A DNA stretch of 64,000 nt from assembly GCF_000373485.1 (NCBI RefSeq), contig NZ_KB891575.1, positions 928,169 to 992,168 of the forward strand. The letters are read 5' to 3'. Source of the stretch: Dasania marina DSM 21967. GTDB taxonomy: Bacteria; Pseudomonadota; Gammaproteobacteria; Pseudomonadales; Dasaniaceae. Made by a program: the position numbers and the translations under genes. This document shows, one piece after another, positions 51,164 to 60,102 of this stretch. Position 1 is the stretch's first letter, and each line of letters begins with the position of its first letter. Under the pieces are notes generated by a model, which did no database searches, was not told the DNA's origin, and saw nothing but the letters and a program-made list of their open reading frames with translations.

Positions 51164-53056
51164 CTAACTATTGAGCTGCTCGGCGACTGCCCTATGAGCG
51201 GCGTCGAACGCACCGTTGACATAGGCATAGGCGGAAGCGTCAGAATTGGCGATAGAAATGCGCCCCATTTGTGCGCGGCCTGCTATATGCGGGCCGTTAT
51301 CTCTGTTCCAACCGGCGGGATCAAATAACTCGTTGTATTCATAAGCGTACCCATGGGGCCAGCGATTGACAGTAATAGCGGCGATATCCTTAACGGGGTC
51401 AAAGCCGTGGGGTGATAATGCACCGTCTAATATGCTGAATAAATCCTTTTCAAAATCTGCAAACGGCAGTTGATACAGTTGTTGTCTACCTAAGCGGTGC
51501 TGCTCTCTACCACTTAAACCCTGATAGGGTTGGGTGGGCACCATGCTGCAATGCAATACGATGGGTTGGTCAGGATTTTGGGTGTACTGATAGCCGCCCA
51601 TGCTAACCGGAAAATCTAACTCCATGTTATGAAACAACTTGTTGTTGGGCACATAAAAACCGCTCTTGCCTGCCTTGGCAAAGGCGCGCCAGTTTCTAAT
51701 GGCCACATTAGCATATACCAGTGGCACTTTAGTGGCGTAGGCGATAGCTTCTTTTTGCGCAGCAGGTACTTCGGGGCAGATATGGGGAATAATATTATTG
51801 TAGCAAGCCATAATGCAGTGCTTGGCTTGCACTTTATACGTTTTGCCTTCACGCACATAGGTGATGTTAACCTGCTGCTGATTTTTGCTGTGCTGTACGT
51901 TAACGGCGGTGCTGTTTAAACGTATGCGCACTGGCGAGTTGCTGTTATCTAAGGTGCTGTAATCCATTTTATTGAGCACCAAGTCTTCCATAGTGTTGCC
52001 GGCCATACTGGCGGGAATTAACTTACGCACTAAGGCGCGAGCTACGCCGGCGTTGCCATCGGGGAAGTGATAAATATAAGGCTCGTCTTCGCCTTTATGG
52101 GTATTAATATCCTCATATTTTACCCCTAGTTTATCAGTGCCAGGCATACCCGTGCGTATCGCTTCCAGTGTCGATAGCGCATCCCAGCCTAGCCCCCATA
52201 AGCCTTTCATGCTGCCATTAAATATATTGATGGCCTCGTGGCTTAACTGTGCGTATTGGCTAAGAAAATCGTAATAGCTGAGCTTGCGCAAGTGCTCAAT
52301 TTTTTCTGTATAGCTCCACTCGGGTAGCTTGATCTTTTGGCTGCCATCCAAATAACGTAACAGGCTTTGTTTAGCGGTTGCTGATATGGGGTAGCTGCTA
52401 ATAGTCTCAGTTAATGAAACTAGCTTTTCACCATGCCAGCTAAACGGATTATCAGCCAAGAAATTTTTACCGTAGTGTTGCTCGCTAAAATATAGACCAT
52501 ATTTTAAGCCCCACTTCTTTTTGAAACCGCTGTCGTAATACTGATTAAAGCGTTGGGTATCTATGGCTAAATCTTTTAATAACTGCGAAGACGCTTTCGA
52601 AAACCCGCTAGGCGTATCTATGGACTGGCTACCGCCATAGCTAATTAATTGCTTGCCGTCGACAGTAAACTCATTGCGTTTGGCATGGCCGCCAAAGTCG
52701 TCGTGATTTTCTAGTATCAGTATGCGGCTATTGGCACCGGCTTGCTGTTGAAATAACAACGCGGCACTCAAGCCTGATAATCCCCCACCCACCACAACCA
52801 GATCGTAGTCGCTATCGGTTTGCTGGCTGGGTATGGGCCATTGCTTGCCCTGCCAAGCTACTGAATGCGCGACTTCAAAAGCGCCTTTATGAGTGCCGCG
52901 CAGGCCGGTGAGCTTGGGCGGATAATAAGGGCTGCTTGCCGCTTGCTTGCTGCTGGCAGCAAGGGCGCTTAAGGGCGAGGCTGCAGCGCTGGCGCCTAAG
53001 CTTAGGGCCGCGCCATTAAGAAAGTCACGGCGAGTAATGGTGGGTTTTTTTGACAT
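51164..53056 (-). CDS. Tat-exported FAD amine oxidase, spermidine-dehydrogenase-like
   Basis: 630 residues, close to P. aeruginosa SpdH. The N-terminus TRRDFLNGAALSLGASAAA is a twin-arginine signal, so it should be folded with FAD and exported to the periplasm. LVVVGGGLSGLSAALLFQQQ is the dinucleotide-binding motif, followed by FGGHAKRNEF. ENDs with ANSDASAYAYVNGAFDAAHR near the FAD-binding C-terminus. SpdH cleaves spermidine to 1,3-diaminopropane and 4-aminobutyraldehyde; here the substrate is inferred from family resemblance. It is preceded 23 bp upstream by a secreted cupin gene on the same strand, so the two are probably an operon. Confidence 0.82.
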   Translation of the reverse strand: MSKKPTITRRDFLNGAALSLGASAAASPLSALAASSKQAASSPYYPPKLTGLRGTHKGAFEVAHSVAWQGKQWPIPSQQTDSDYDLVVVGGGLSGLSAALLFQQQAGANSRILILENHDDFGGHAKRNEFTVDGKQLISYGGSQSIDTPSGFSKASSQLLKDLAIDTQRFNQYYDSGFKKKWGLKYGLYFSEQHYGKNFLADNPFSWHGEKLVSLTETISSYPISATAKQSLLRYLDGSQKIKLPEWSYTEKIEHLRKLSYYDFLSQYAQLSHEAINIFNGSMKGLWGLGWDALSTLEAIRTGMPGTDKLGVKYEDINTHKGEDEPYIYHFPDGNAGVARALVRKLIPASMAGNTMEDLVLNKMDYSTLDNSNSPVRIRLNSTAVNVQHSKNQQQVNITYVREGKTYKVQAKHCIMACYNNIIPHICPEVPAAQKEAIAYATKVPLVYANVAIRNWRAFAKAGKSGFYVPNNKLFHNMELDFPVSMGGYQYTQNPDQPIVLHCSMVPTQPYQGLSGREQHRLGRQQLYQLPFADFEKDLFSILDGALSPHGFDPVKDIAAITVNRWPHGYAYEYNELFDPAGWNRDNGPHIAGRAQMGRISIANSDASAYAYVNGAFDAAHRAVAEQLNS

Positions 53057-53079
53057 GGTCAGGTTCTCTTAATCCGTGT

Positions 53080-53544
53080 TTAATCCATGGGCTTATCGGG
53101 TGAATAGATAACATAGATTTTGGTATAACCTTGGGTATCCCAAATGCCTGTCCACTCTTTCGCTAGGGTGACGGCATCGCCGGCTTTAATTTCTGTCACT
53201 GTGCCGTCGCTAGAGGTGAGCGTTACGCCGCCTTCTAGAAAATACATGTATTCGTCTACGCCATAGGGCTCGGTAACTTCAAAGCGACCGGCCGGGGCCT
53301 TATACATACCGCTAACAAATTTTTTGTCGCTGCTCAGCAGTGAGACTACATCTAGCACTTGGGTGCCGTTATCGCGTTTTTCAATAATCATATCCGGGCG
53401 TTTAAAAATATCCCCTGCGATGTCTTGTTTGCTCATGACGGCGGGTTTAGACAGTTTAGCCTCGGCGGCACTGGCGTGTAGGGTGAATAGGCTGGTAATA
53501 GCCATGCTGCTTGCAATAAGAACGGCGTGTTTAAGAGTTGGCAT
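53080..53544 (-). CDS. Secreted cupin-domain protein
   Basis: 154 residues. The signal peptide ends in ASAAEA (about residue 28). The cupin core has FEVTEPYGVDEYMYFLEGGV (motif 1 like, with Tyr/Asp/Glu instead of the usual His pair) and AGDAVTLAKEWTGIWD (motif 2). This is the EutQ/DUF861-type of cupin. It sits upstream of the Tat-exported SpdH-like gene and both go to the periplasm, suggesting a joint role in amine use. No enzyme activity can be named. Confidence 0.78.
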   Translation of the reverse strand: MPTLKHAVLIASSMAITSLFTLHASAAEAKLSKPAVMSKQDIAGDIFKRPDMIIEKRDNGTQVLDVVSLLSSDKKFVSGMYKAPAGRFEVTEPYGVDEYMYFLEGGVTLTSSDGTVTEIKAGDAVTLAKEWTGIWDTQGYTKIYVIYSPDKPMD

Positions 53545-53676
53545 TATTATTTTCCTTAATCGATAAGTGTCTTTAGTTACAACTTATCTTTGTGTTTATC
53601 CCTATTATTGTCAATCGCACTAATGTCTGGGGGCAAAGACTTTTGTCATGCTATGTCAGCAAATGCCAGACATAAA

Positions 53677-53701
53677 AAAAGGAAGGCAATGCCTTCCTTT
53701 T
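53677..53701 (-). terminator. Terminator hairpin after the chemoreceptor gene
   Basis: On the minus strand AAAAGGAAGGCA pairs with TGCCTTCCTTTT and is followed by further T. A compact stem with a tiny loop, positioned 19 bp after the chemoreceptor stop. Confidence 0.75.
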
Positions 53702-53719
53702 GATTAATATGTTTATGTT

Positions 53720-55363
53720 TTATTGCGTTTTAAACTCGTTGACCAAGCTGGCTAAGCGGTTAGACACGTCTTTTAATTGTGAGCTGGCTTGGTCTATCTC
53801 TGCAACCGAGTGCTCTGAGCTTTTTGCAACATCAGAAATATTGACCACATTGTGGGATATCTCTTGTGATACCGTTTTTTGCTCATCGGTGGCGGCGGCG
53901 ATTTGGGTGTTCATTTCGTTAATCAGTTCTACCGCTTTAGCTATGGCGGTTAGTGATTGCCCTGCTTTTGCGGCGCGCTCCAGCGTGCGACTCATTTCTT
54001 CGGTGCCTTCCGACATGGACTTAACCGCTTCTTGGGCACCGCTTTGTAGCCGCTCTATCATTTTCTGAATTTCTTGGGTGGACTCGGCGGTGCGCTGTGC
54101 CAACGACCTCACTTCGTCAGCGACTACCGCAAAGCCACGACCTTGTTCGCCGGCTCTAGCGGCCTCTATGGCGGCGTTAAGTGCCAACAAGTTAGTCTGC
54201 TCGGCGATGCCGCGGATAACATCTAACACCGTGCCTATGGCGGAGCTGTCGGTTTCTACCCGGTTAATCACCTCGCTAGAGGCGTTGATGCGGTTGGCTA
54301 AGCTGTTAAGCGAGCTGGTAGCTTCTTCTAATACCGCAGTACCGTCTATGGTTTCGCGGTTAGCATCGTTGGCGGCGTTGGCGGCTAGTGAGGCGTTGCG
54401 GCTCACTTCTTCTATGGCGTGGGTCATTTGGGTGGTGGCAGTGGCGACTTGATCGGTTTCGCGGGTTTGTACTTTTACCCCTTCACGGGTGATTTCGGTG
54501 TTGTTAGACAGTGAGTTGGCAAATTCCTGAATTTGGAAACTGGTGTCACGCACGTCGGCCAAGATAGCGCTAAAGCGGTTGACCATGCGCTGGAAGGCGC
54601 TGGCGACTTCACCGATTTCGTCTTTCTGATCTATGGATATTTTGACAGTGAGGTCTTGGTCGGAGTCTACCTGTTGTATCAGCGCTCTTAGTTCATTAAG
54701 AGGTTTCGAAATAGAGCGGCCTACGGTGATACCTGAAGCGGTCATTAGCACCAAGGCAATCAGGCCTAAGGTAACGAGTAAGTTAAAGGAGTCATCATAT
54801 ATGCTTTGAGCGTTTTGGCGCTCTTGTTTGGCGATGTTTAATTGCAGCTCGATTAAGGCGGCAATTTCGGTGGCTATGGGGTCGGTGTATTCAAACAGAT
54901 CGCCGTTGTAGTCCGTGATCAGGGTGTCGCCGTATTCATCAAAGGCTAGGGTGGTGCCCATGCGGGCTAAGACTTCAGCCGCCGCTTCTATGGTGGTGTC
55001 TGCGGCACCAAATTTGGAGTTAGTGGACTCAACCAGTTTGCTCTCGGCCTCATTGAGGCGGCTGCGGGTGTAGCTGGCCCAGTTGGTCTTAATCATGGCC
55101 TGGCCGCGGCGCAGCTCTTTTAGCGCTTCGTCGGGGTTTTTGAGTCCGTTATCCGCTTTGTTGATGGCGTTAATAATATCGGTATAGCCATCCATAATGG
55201 ATTTAAGCTGGGTTAGGGGTACTACCCTATCGTCGTAGATGCGGCCCACACTATTATTTATGGTCGAGAAAGAGGAGAGTGAAGAGATGACCAATAGAAT
55301 AATGATGATGAGTGGTACACCTACCAAAGCGGCAAGACGTTGGCCCACACTAAGTCTATTCAT
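53720..55363 (-). CDS. Methyl-accepting chemotaxis protein
   Basis: About 547 residues from the ATG at 55363 (MNRLSVGQRLAALVG); an in-frame start at 55441 gives an unlikely longer N-terminus. A first membrane helix at ~10-32, a periplasmic four-helix-type sensor (about 35-185), a second helix (~190-210), HAMP, then the signalling domain with TNLLALNAAIEAARAGEQGR at the tip. It signals to CheA/CheW elsewhere in the genome. The ligand cannot be told. Single gene; its C-terminus has no NWETF-like pentapeptide. Confidence 0.92.
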   Translation of the reverse strand: MNRLSVGQRLAALVGVPLIIIILLVISSLSSFSTINNSVGRIYDDRVVPLTQLKSIMDGYTDIINAINKADNGLKNPDEALKELRRGQAMIKTNWASYTRSRLNEAESKLVESTNSKFGAADTTIEAAAEVLARMGTTLAFDEYGDTLITDYNGDLFEYTDPIATEIAALIELQLNIAKQERQNAQSIYDDSFNLLVTLGLIALVLMTASGITVGRSISKPLNELRALIQQVDSDQDLTVKISIDQKDEIGEVASAFQRMVNRFSAILADVRDTSFQIQEFANSLSNNTEITREGVKVQTRETDQVATATTQMTHAIEEVSRNASLAANAANDANRETIDGTAVLEEATSSLNSLANRINASSEVINRVETDSSAIGTVLDVIRGIAEQTNLLALNAAIEAARAGEQGRGFAVVADEVRSLAQRTAESTQEIQKMIERLQSGAQEAVKSMSEGTEEMSRTLERAAKAGQSLTAIAKAVELINEMNTQIAAATDEQKTVSQEISHNVVNISDVAKSSEHSVAEIDQASSQLKDVSNRLASLVNEFKTQ

Positions 55364-55493
55364 GATTAATACCCGTTTACTTGTAAAGCATGCGTAAATT
55401 ATTAAGCTATTCCGTGAAGGAATATGTCGGCCAATGATCAAAAGCCTTTAATGTTTAATTACTTATAGTAGTTTTCTGATCAAGTACGTGGGC

Positions 55494-56183
55494 TTAGTCT
55501 AAACGGTGTAGCTGCTTTACGCCATTTTGCGTGGCCAAAAACAATATGTCTGCAGGCCTTAGGGCAAATAAACCGTTAGTCACCACGCCGGTTATTTGGT
55601 TGATGGCGCTTTCTATGTGTAGGGCATCGGCAATGGCAAAGTTATACACATCGAGGATGATATTACCGTTGTCGGTGGTGACCCCTTGCCGGTAGACCGG
55701 GTCGCCGCCTAATTTAACCAGCTCGCGGGCGACATGGCTGCGCGCCATGGGAATAACTTCTACCGGTAAGGGGAAGCCGCCTAAGGTATCGACTAATTTG
55801 CTTTCGTCGGCTATACAGACAAATTCTTTGGCGCAGGCAGCGACAATTTTTTCGCGGGTGAGGGCGGCACCACCGCCTTTAATTAGCTGTAGTTGGTGAT
55901 TACTCTCATCGGCGCCGTCGATGTAAAAGCTAATTTCATCGACACTGTTTAAATCCAATACCGGTATGCCGTGCTGCTGTAAACGTTGGGCAGAGGCGTC
56001 TGAACTGGCCACGGTGGCGTTCACGTCGGCCTTAATCTCGGCTAAATAATCAATAAAGTAGTTGGCGGTTGAGCCCGTGCCTATGCCTATGACGGAGTGT
56101 TTATCGATATGGGGCTTTATATAATCCAATGCGGCCTTGGCTACCGCTTGTTTTAACTCGTCTTGGGTCATAGTTTGGGTCAT
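55494..56183 (-). CDS. rpiA: Ribose-5-phosphate isomerase A
   Basis: 229 residues. Active-site motifs [18 protein letters not shown] (phosphate loop), [21 protein letters not shown] and [16 protein letters not shown] with the catalytic Glu/Lys. It interconverts ribose-5-P and ribulose-5-P. Divergent from ilvA, as in E. coli relatives and Pseudomonas. Start at 56183 or 56171 (second Met); both are preceded by moderate sites. Confidence 0.97.
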   Translation of the reverse strand: MTQTMTQDELKQAVAKAALDYIKPHIDKHSVIGIGTGSTANYFIDYLAEIKADVNATVASSDASAQRLQQHGIPVLDLNSVDEISFYIDGADESNHQLQLIKGGGAALTREKIVAACAKEFVCIADESKLVDTLGGFPLPVEVIPMARSHVARELVKLGGDPVYRQGVTTDNGNIILDVYNFAIADALHIESAINQITGVVTNGLFALRPADILFLATQNGVKQLHRLD

Positions 56184-56381
56184 AGGGGGCTCTGAGCTAA
56201 TGATGATAAAGTCTCAATTATAGAGAGCTGCGGCGCGAATGGAAAAGATATCTCGGCTTTAAGCGGTTTATTTCTGGGCGGCCAAGGCTAATCAGCGCTT
56301 TGTGCTGAATTATTTTGTGCAAGCGATTACTATGGCAGCCAATTATCATGATCACCATTTATTTCTGGGAGTTTGCTTGCC

Positions 56382-57905
56382 ATGCCGCAGCGCTATATCA
56401 AAAAAATACTCGAAGCCCGCGTTTACGATGTGGCGATAGAGACGCCTATTGATAAAGCCCCCAGTCTATCCAAGCGTTTTAATAATGAGATTTTGCTTAA
56501 GCGTGAAGACTTGCAGCCGGTATTCTCCTTTAAGATACGCGGCGCCTATAACAAAATGATGCACCTCACCGAGGAGGAGCTTAGCAAGGGCGTAGTAGCA
56601 GCCTCGGCGGGCAATCACGCTCAAGGCCTATCTATGGCCGCGTTAAAAATGGGGGTAAAGGCCACCATCGTCATGCCCAAAACCACGCCGCTCATTAAGG
56701 TAGATGCGGTGCGCAGCCGCGGTGCCAAGGTGGTGTTGCACGGCGATACCTTTGATGAGGCTTCTAAATACGCCTATCAACTGATGGAGCAAAAAGGCCT
56801 GGTGTTTGTACACCCCTATGACGACCCCGAGGTGATAGCTGGCCAGGGCACCATAGGCATGGAAATTTTGCGCCAGCATAACGGCCCCTTGGACGCGGTA
56901 TTTGTGCCGGTGGGCGGCGGCGGTTTATTGGCCGGCGTTTCGGCCTACATCAAATACCTGCGCCCCGATATAAAAGTGATAGGGGTGGAGCCAGAAGATG
57001 CCGCTTGCCTGAAACTGGCCCTGGAAAAAGGTCGCCGTGCCATTCTGCCGCAGGTAGGTATTTTTGCCGATGGCGTCGCCGTGGCGCAAATCGGTAAAGA
57101 GCCTTTTAGAATCATACGCAAAACGGTGGATGAGGTGATCACCGCCAGCACCGACGAAATCTGTGCAGCGATTAAAGATATTTTTGATGACACCCGCTCT
57201 ATTGCCGAGCCCGCCGGTGCTCTGGCCTTGGCCGGCTTGAAAAAATACATAGAGCGTACCGGTTGCGAGGGCAAAACCTTGTTGGCTATAGACAGCGGTG
57301 CCAATACCAACTTCGACCGTCTGCGTTATATCTCTGAGCGCACCGAAATTGGCGAGAAGCGCGAGGCCATACTGAGCGTGGTTATCCCTGAGCGTCCCGG
57401 TAGCTTTAAGCGTTTTTGCAGCGATCTGGGCAAACGCAATATTACCGAGTTTAACTACCGCTACGCCTCGCAAAAAGAGGCCAGCATTTTCGTGGGGGTA
57501 CAAACCTCGGGTCAGTCTAAGGACAGGCAGGCGTTGGTAGACGGCTTGGCCGAGAAGGGCTACCAGGTCACCGACTTAACCGATAATGAAATGGCAAAGC
57601 TGCATGTGCGCCATATGGTAGGCGGCCATGCGCCCTTTGCTGCGGGTGAGGAAGTGCTGTATCGCTTTGAGTTTCCCGAGCGCCCCGGTGCCTTGGATAA
57701 ATTCTTGGCCTGCTTGGGCAGCCGCTGGAATATCTCCATGTTTCACTACCGTAATCACGGCTCGGCCTATGGTCGGGTATTAGTGGGTATGCAGGTGCCC
57801 AAGGATCAGCGCAAGCAGTTGCAGCCCTTCTTCGATAAGCTGGGCTATCGCTATGCCGACGAGAGTGATAACTGCGTTTATCAGCAATTTCTCAGCGCTC
57901 AATAA
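56382..57905 (+). CDS. ilvA: Threonine ammonia-lyase (threonine deaminase), biosynthetic
   Basis: 507 residues, the long allosteric form. PLP Lys in PVFSFKIRGAYNKM, SAGNHAQGLSMAAL, and the glycine loop VPVGGGGLLAGVSA. Two ACT-like regulatory domains follow (about 330-505: AILSVVIPERPGSFKRF and YRFEFPERPGALDKFL). It deaminates threonine to 2-oxobutanoate for isoleucine synthesis and is normally inhibited by isoleucine. The ATG at 56382 is preceded by GGGAG at 10 bases; the TTG at 56373 is too near that site. An imperfect hairpin with T-run follows around 57920. Confidence 0.97.
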   Translation: MPQRYIKKILEARVYDVAIETPIDKAPSLSKRFNNEILLKREDLQPVFSFKIRGAYNKMMHLTEEELSKGVVAASAGNHAQGLSMAALKMGVKATIVMPKTTPLIKVDAVRSRGAKVVLHGDTFDEASKYAYQLMEQKGLVFVHPYDDPEVIAGQGTIGMEILRQHNGPLDAVFVPVGGGGLLAGVSAYIKYLRPDIKVIGVEPEDAACLKLALEKGRRAILPQVGIFADGVAVAQIGKEPFRIIRKTVDEVITASTDEICAAIKDIFDDTRSIAEPAGALALAGLKKYIERTGCEGKTLLAIDSGANTNFDRLRYISERTEIGEKREAILSVVIPERPGSFKRFCSDLGKRNITEFNYRYASQKEASIFVGVQTSGQSKDRQALVDGLAEKGYQVTDLTDNEMAKLHVRHMVGGHAPFAAGEEVLYRFEFPERPGALDKFLACLGSRWNISMFHYRNHGSAYGRVLVGMQVPKDQRKQLQPFFDKLGYRYADESDNCVYQQFLSAQ

Positions 57906-58313
57906 GGGGCTATTGGTCTCAAAAAAGGGGCTTTTGTGCCTTTTTTTGTGAAATAGTTACAAAAAGCCCTATAAAAACTGGCGTATTAGGCATTCCTCTG
58001 CCAATATTTTTGTCCCAGCCGCATCTGCTTTGCGAGTTGTTCGCTTTATGTTAGCTGGGGGCGTATAAAAAATAAAAACGATGCCCAAAGTTTTATCGAT
58101 TGCCCTACGTAGCATGTCTTCTCGATAGTCGTATCTTGTTAATCGTTATTGGCAATATGTCTAATTGCGCGCTGGCCTGTGATGTACTTAACAGCTTGGC
58201 CTATGAGTCGGTCACAGGAACGGGGATTGGCTTTGCGCTGCTGGAATTTATTCCTTAATGTGCAAGGAGCGGCTAATTGATATTAAGGCCCGAGACAGGG
58301 TTAGGAGATAGTA
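57906..58313. other. 408-bp spacer after ilvA, no larger gene
   Basis: The left end has a weak hairpin (AGGGGC ... GCC, T-run at about 57918-57952) that may end ilvA. The remainder shows no open frame with a ribosome site except the small ORF called next. Bases 58303-58307 are the AGGAG of that ORF. No tRNA or known RNA motif was recognised. Confidence 0.55.
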
Positions 58314-58406
58314 ATGTTATGTAAAGTTGATTCACTCACGATTTTGATGATCGTATTTAGCGTAGGTACCGTGTTAACGGGTACCTTGCAGATGTTTTTA
58401 GCGTAA
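58314..58406 (+). CDS. Possible 30-residue single-pass membrane protein
   Basis: MLCKVDSLTILMIVFSVGTV opens the frame, which then ends TLQMFLA. Residues ~8-29 are almost all hydrophobic or small, fitting one membrane helix. The ATG has a perfectly placed AGGAG (58303-58307) six bases upstream, which is better than many called genes here. No homologue can be named from memory. It lies between ilvA and the convergent fau gene, 11 bp before the fau stop. The coding status is moderate: a strong ribosome site and a helix-like composition, but short length. Confidence 0.5.
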   Translation: MLCKVDSLTILMIVFSVGTVLTGTLQMFLA

Positions 58407-58417
58407 GTAGTGCCGCG

Positions 58418-59014
58418 CTAAATAATAAATATCCCTTTATCGGTGGCCACCGCCGATAAAGGGATATCCCAACTCGCCAATTCTAGTTTTTCCACTTCCT
58501 GACAATGATGCGCCAAACCCAGTAGTTTAGGGCGTTTGTTGCTGGCCGGCTGTTGTAGCCAGGCAAAGGTTCTGTCGTAAAATCCCCCCCCCATACCGAG
58601 ACGGCCGCCGTCGTGGTCAAAGCCCACCAAGGGCATTAACACTAAGTCTAATTGCTCGGCGGGGTGAAACTCGGGGTGGAGGGGCTCGGGTATCGCGTAG
58701 CGATTGAGGGTGAGTTTATCGCCGGGGCGGTAGCGACTAAAGCGCAGGCTGTTACCCGGTTGTAGCACGGGCAAATAGCAGTGCTTACCGGCGGCAACGG
58801 CCTTTGCCAATAGGTACTGTGGGTCTATTTCGCCATCGTTGGCTAGGTATAGGGCGATATGTTGGGCGCGTTGGTAGTCGCCACTATCGCTGATCAGCTG
58901 GGCTAGCTGCTGGCTGGCTAGCTGCTGCTGCGGCTCGCTGAGGTCATTACGCAGGCTACGCAAGTGCTGTCGTAATTGTCGTTTGTGCTGTTCTAGTTGT
59001 TCTGGGCTGCTCAC
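58418..59014 (-). CDS. fau: 5-formyltetrahydrofolate cyclo-ligase
   Basis: 198 residues. An N-terminal helical segment with QLRQHLRSLRNDLS is followed by LALYLANDGEIDPQYLL, and by the ATP-binding signature DGGRLGMGGGFYDRTFAW near the C-terminus. It converts 5-formyl-THF to 5,10-methenyl-THF. It lies directly downstream of the 6S RNA gene on the same strand, the usual zapA-ssrS-fau (ygfA) arrangement, so part of its mRNA may come from 6S read-through. Confidence 0.95.
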   Translation of the reverse strand: MSSPEQLEQHKRQLRQHLRSLRNDLSEPQQQLASQQLAQLISDSGDYQRAQHIALYLANDGEIDPQYLLAKAVAAGKHCYLPVLQPGNSLRFSRYRPGDKLTLNRYAIPEPLHPEFHPAEQLDLVLMPLVGFDHDGGRLGMGGGFYDRTFAWLQQPASNKRPKLLGLAHHCQEVEKLELASWDIPLSAVATDKGIFII

Positions 59015-59082
59015 AGGGGTAAACCGGCCTTAGGTTGTTATTGTTTGTGCTGGGATGTTACTGCTATGAGGGGTGGGGTGAA

Positions 59083-59264
59083 AGGGCTCTCCCTGTCTAC
59101 CGCTGGCGGTCTGTCCCTTGAACCCAGCGGTTCAGGGTGGTGGTTTCTGCCTAGTATCGGGCTTTCCGTCAAGCGGACAGGCACGCCAACAAGGCGAGAA
59201 ACCTCCGGGTGTATAAGCATCGGCTCAGGGGTCTGAACTACCTGGCAAATAGACGAGAGAGCGA
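59083..59264 (-). ncRNA. ssrS: 6S RNA
   Basis: About 180 nt, in the conserved zapA-ssrS-fau context. The minus strand has CCCCTGAGCCGAT, the conserved 5' element, and GGGTTCAAGGG, the conserved 3' element of gammaproteobacterial 6S RNA. The ends close in a stem: GCTCTC...GTCTA (59250-59262) with TAGAC...GAGAGC (59085-59099). The middle arms can pair around a large open bubble, as needed to mimic an open promoter for the sigma-70 holoenzyme. Ends are set from the closing stem and promoter, to within a few bases. Confidence 0.93.
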
Positions 59265-59269
59265 GGCTA

Positions 59270-59275
59270 ATTATA
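59270..59275 (-). promoter_or_regulatory. -10 element of 6S RNA
   Basis: TATAAT on the minus strand, seven bases before the predicted 6S 5' end. The -35 would fall in the zapA stop region and is poor. Confidence 0.7.
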
Positions 59276-59301
59276 GAGGGTATTAGTTAGGGAAAGAAGC
59301 G

Positions 59302-59616
59302 TTAACCCATATCTAATTGGCGAAAGCGGTGCAGGGCTTCATCAATTTTGTTGCCCAGCTTGCTGATTTGATCGTTGTTGGCCTTGCCGTTAGCGCCGGT
59401 TTGCGGGCCGGTTTCCAGTAGTTCATGGCTGATATTGAGAGCGGCCATCACGGCTATGCGCTCTACCCCCAAGACTTTACCGGTCTTGCGTATGCCTACC
59501 ATTTTTTGATCTAAGTACGCGGCAGACTGCTGTAAGGCTTGCTCCTGCCCCTCGGGGCAAGCGATTTGGTAATCTTTGCCGAGGATTTTTACAGTCACGG
59601 TGCCGTTGCTACTCAT
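59302..59616 (-). CDS. zapA: Cell division protein ZapA
   Basis: 104 residues. VTVKILGKDYQIACPEGQEQAL at the start and AYLDQKMVGIRKTGKVLGVERIAVMAALNISHELL form the globular ZapA domain, then a short coiled-coil tail. It crosslinks FtsZ filaments at the division site. Between the TIGR02449 gene and 6S RNA, as in Pseudomonas. Confidence 0.95.
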   Translation of the reverse strand: MSSNGTVTVKILGKDYQIACPEGQEQALQQSAAYLDQKMVGIRKTGKVLGVERIAVMAALNISHELLETGPQTGANGKANNDQISKLGNKIDEALHRFRQLDMG

Positions 59617-59639
59617 GGAAAATACTCTTGCTGGTCGTA

Positions 59640-59849
59640 TTAAGATTCTTGTTCTATGGCTTTAAGCTTGGTGATCATGGCCTCAACGCGGTTGCGAGCC
59701 GTTTCAGTTTTTTCGATTAACTGTTCGCGCTCCTGCTGCCAGCCTATGGCCTCAGCTTTGAGTTTGCGGTTCTCGCTGTCTAGTTGGCCGCAAAACTCAA
59801 TCAAGCCTTCAATTTTCTTACTTAGCGCTTTCAAATTGTGATTGTCCAT
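59640..59849 (-). CDS. TIGR02449-family small coiled-coil protein
   Basis: 69 residues, almost entirely heptad-like coiled coil (LKALSKKIEGLIEFCGQLDS and following). This is the small protein found upstream of zapA in Pseudomonas-type genomes, reminiscent of ZapB in length and shape, and probably a division accessory; direct function not established. It lies 23 bp before zapA on the same strand. Confidence 0.85.
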   Translation of the reverse strand: MDNHNLKALSKKIEGLIEFCGQLDSENRKLKAEAIGWQQEREQLIEKTETARNRVEAMITKLKAIEQES

Positions 59850-60102
59850 TCGCCTAGTCTATTAAAGGTTTAGTCACCGCTTAATATAGTTGTGCAAAGC
59901 GGTGTGGTCAATGTAATAAATATCAATAATTTCAATAACCTGCCGATGGTTTTGAAAAATGTGCGCAAGTTTGCGTTTGCCACCAGCGAGCTAGCCTGCG
60001 CTAGGGGTGTCGATTTTGTGGGAGCAAGGCGCTAAGATGCCGCCATTACAGTGCGTAACTGTGTTTTATCCGCGTCTTTTTTATTACCACGTTGAGTTTT
60101 TT

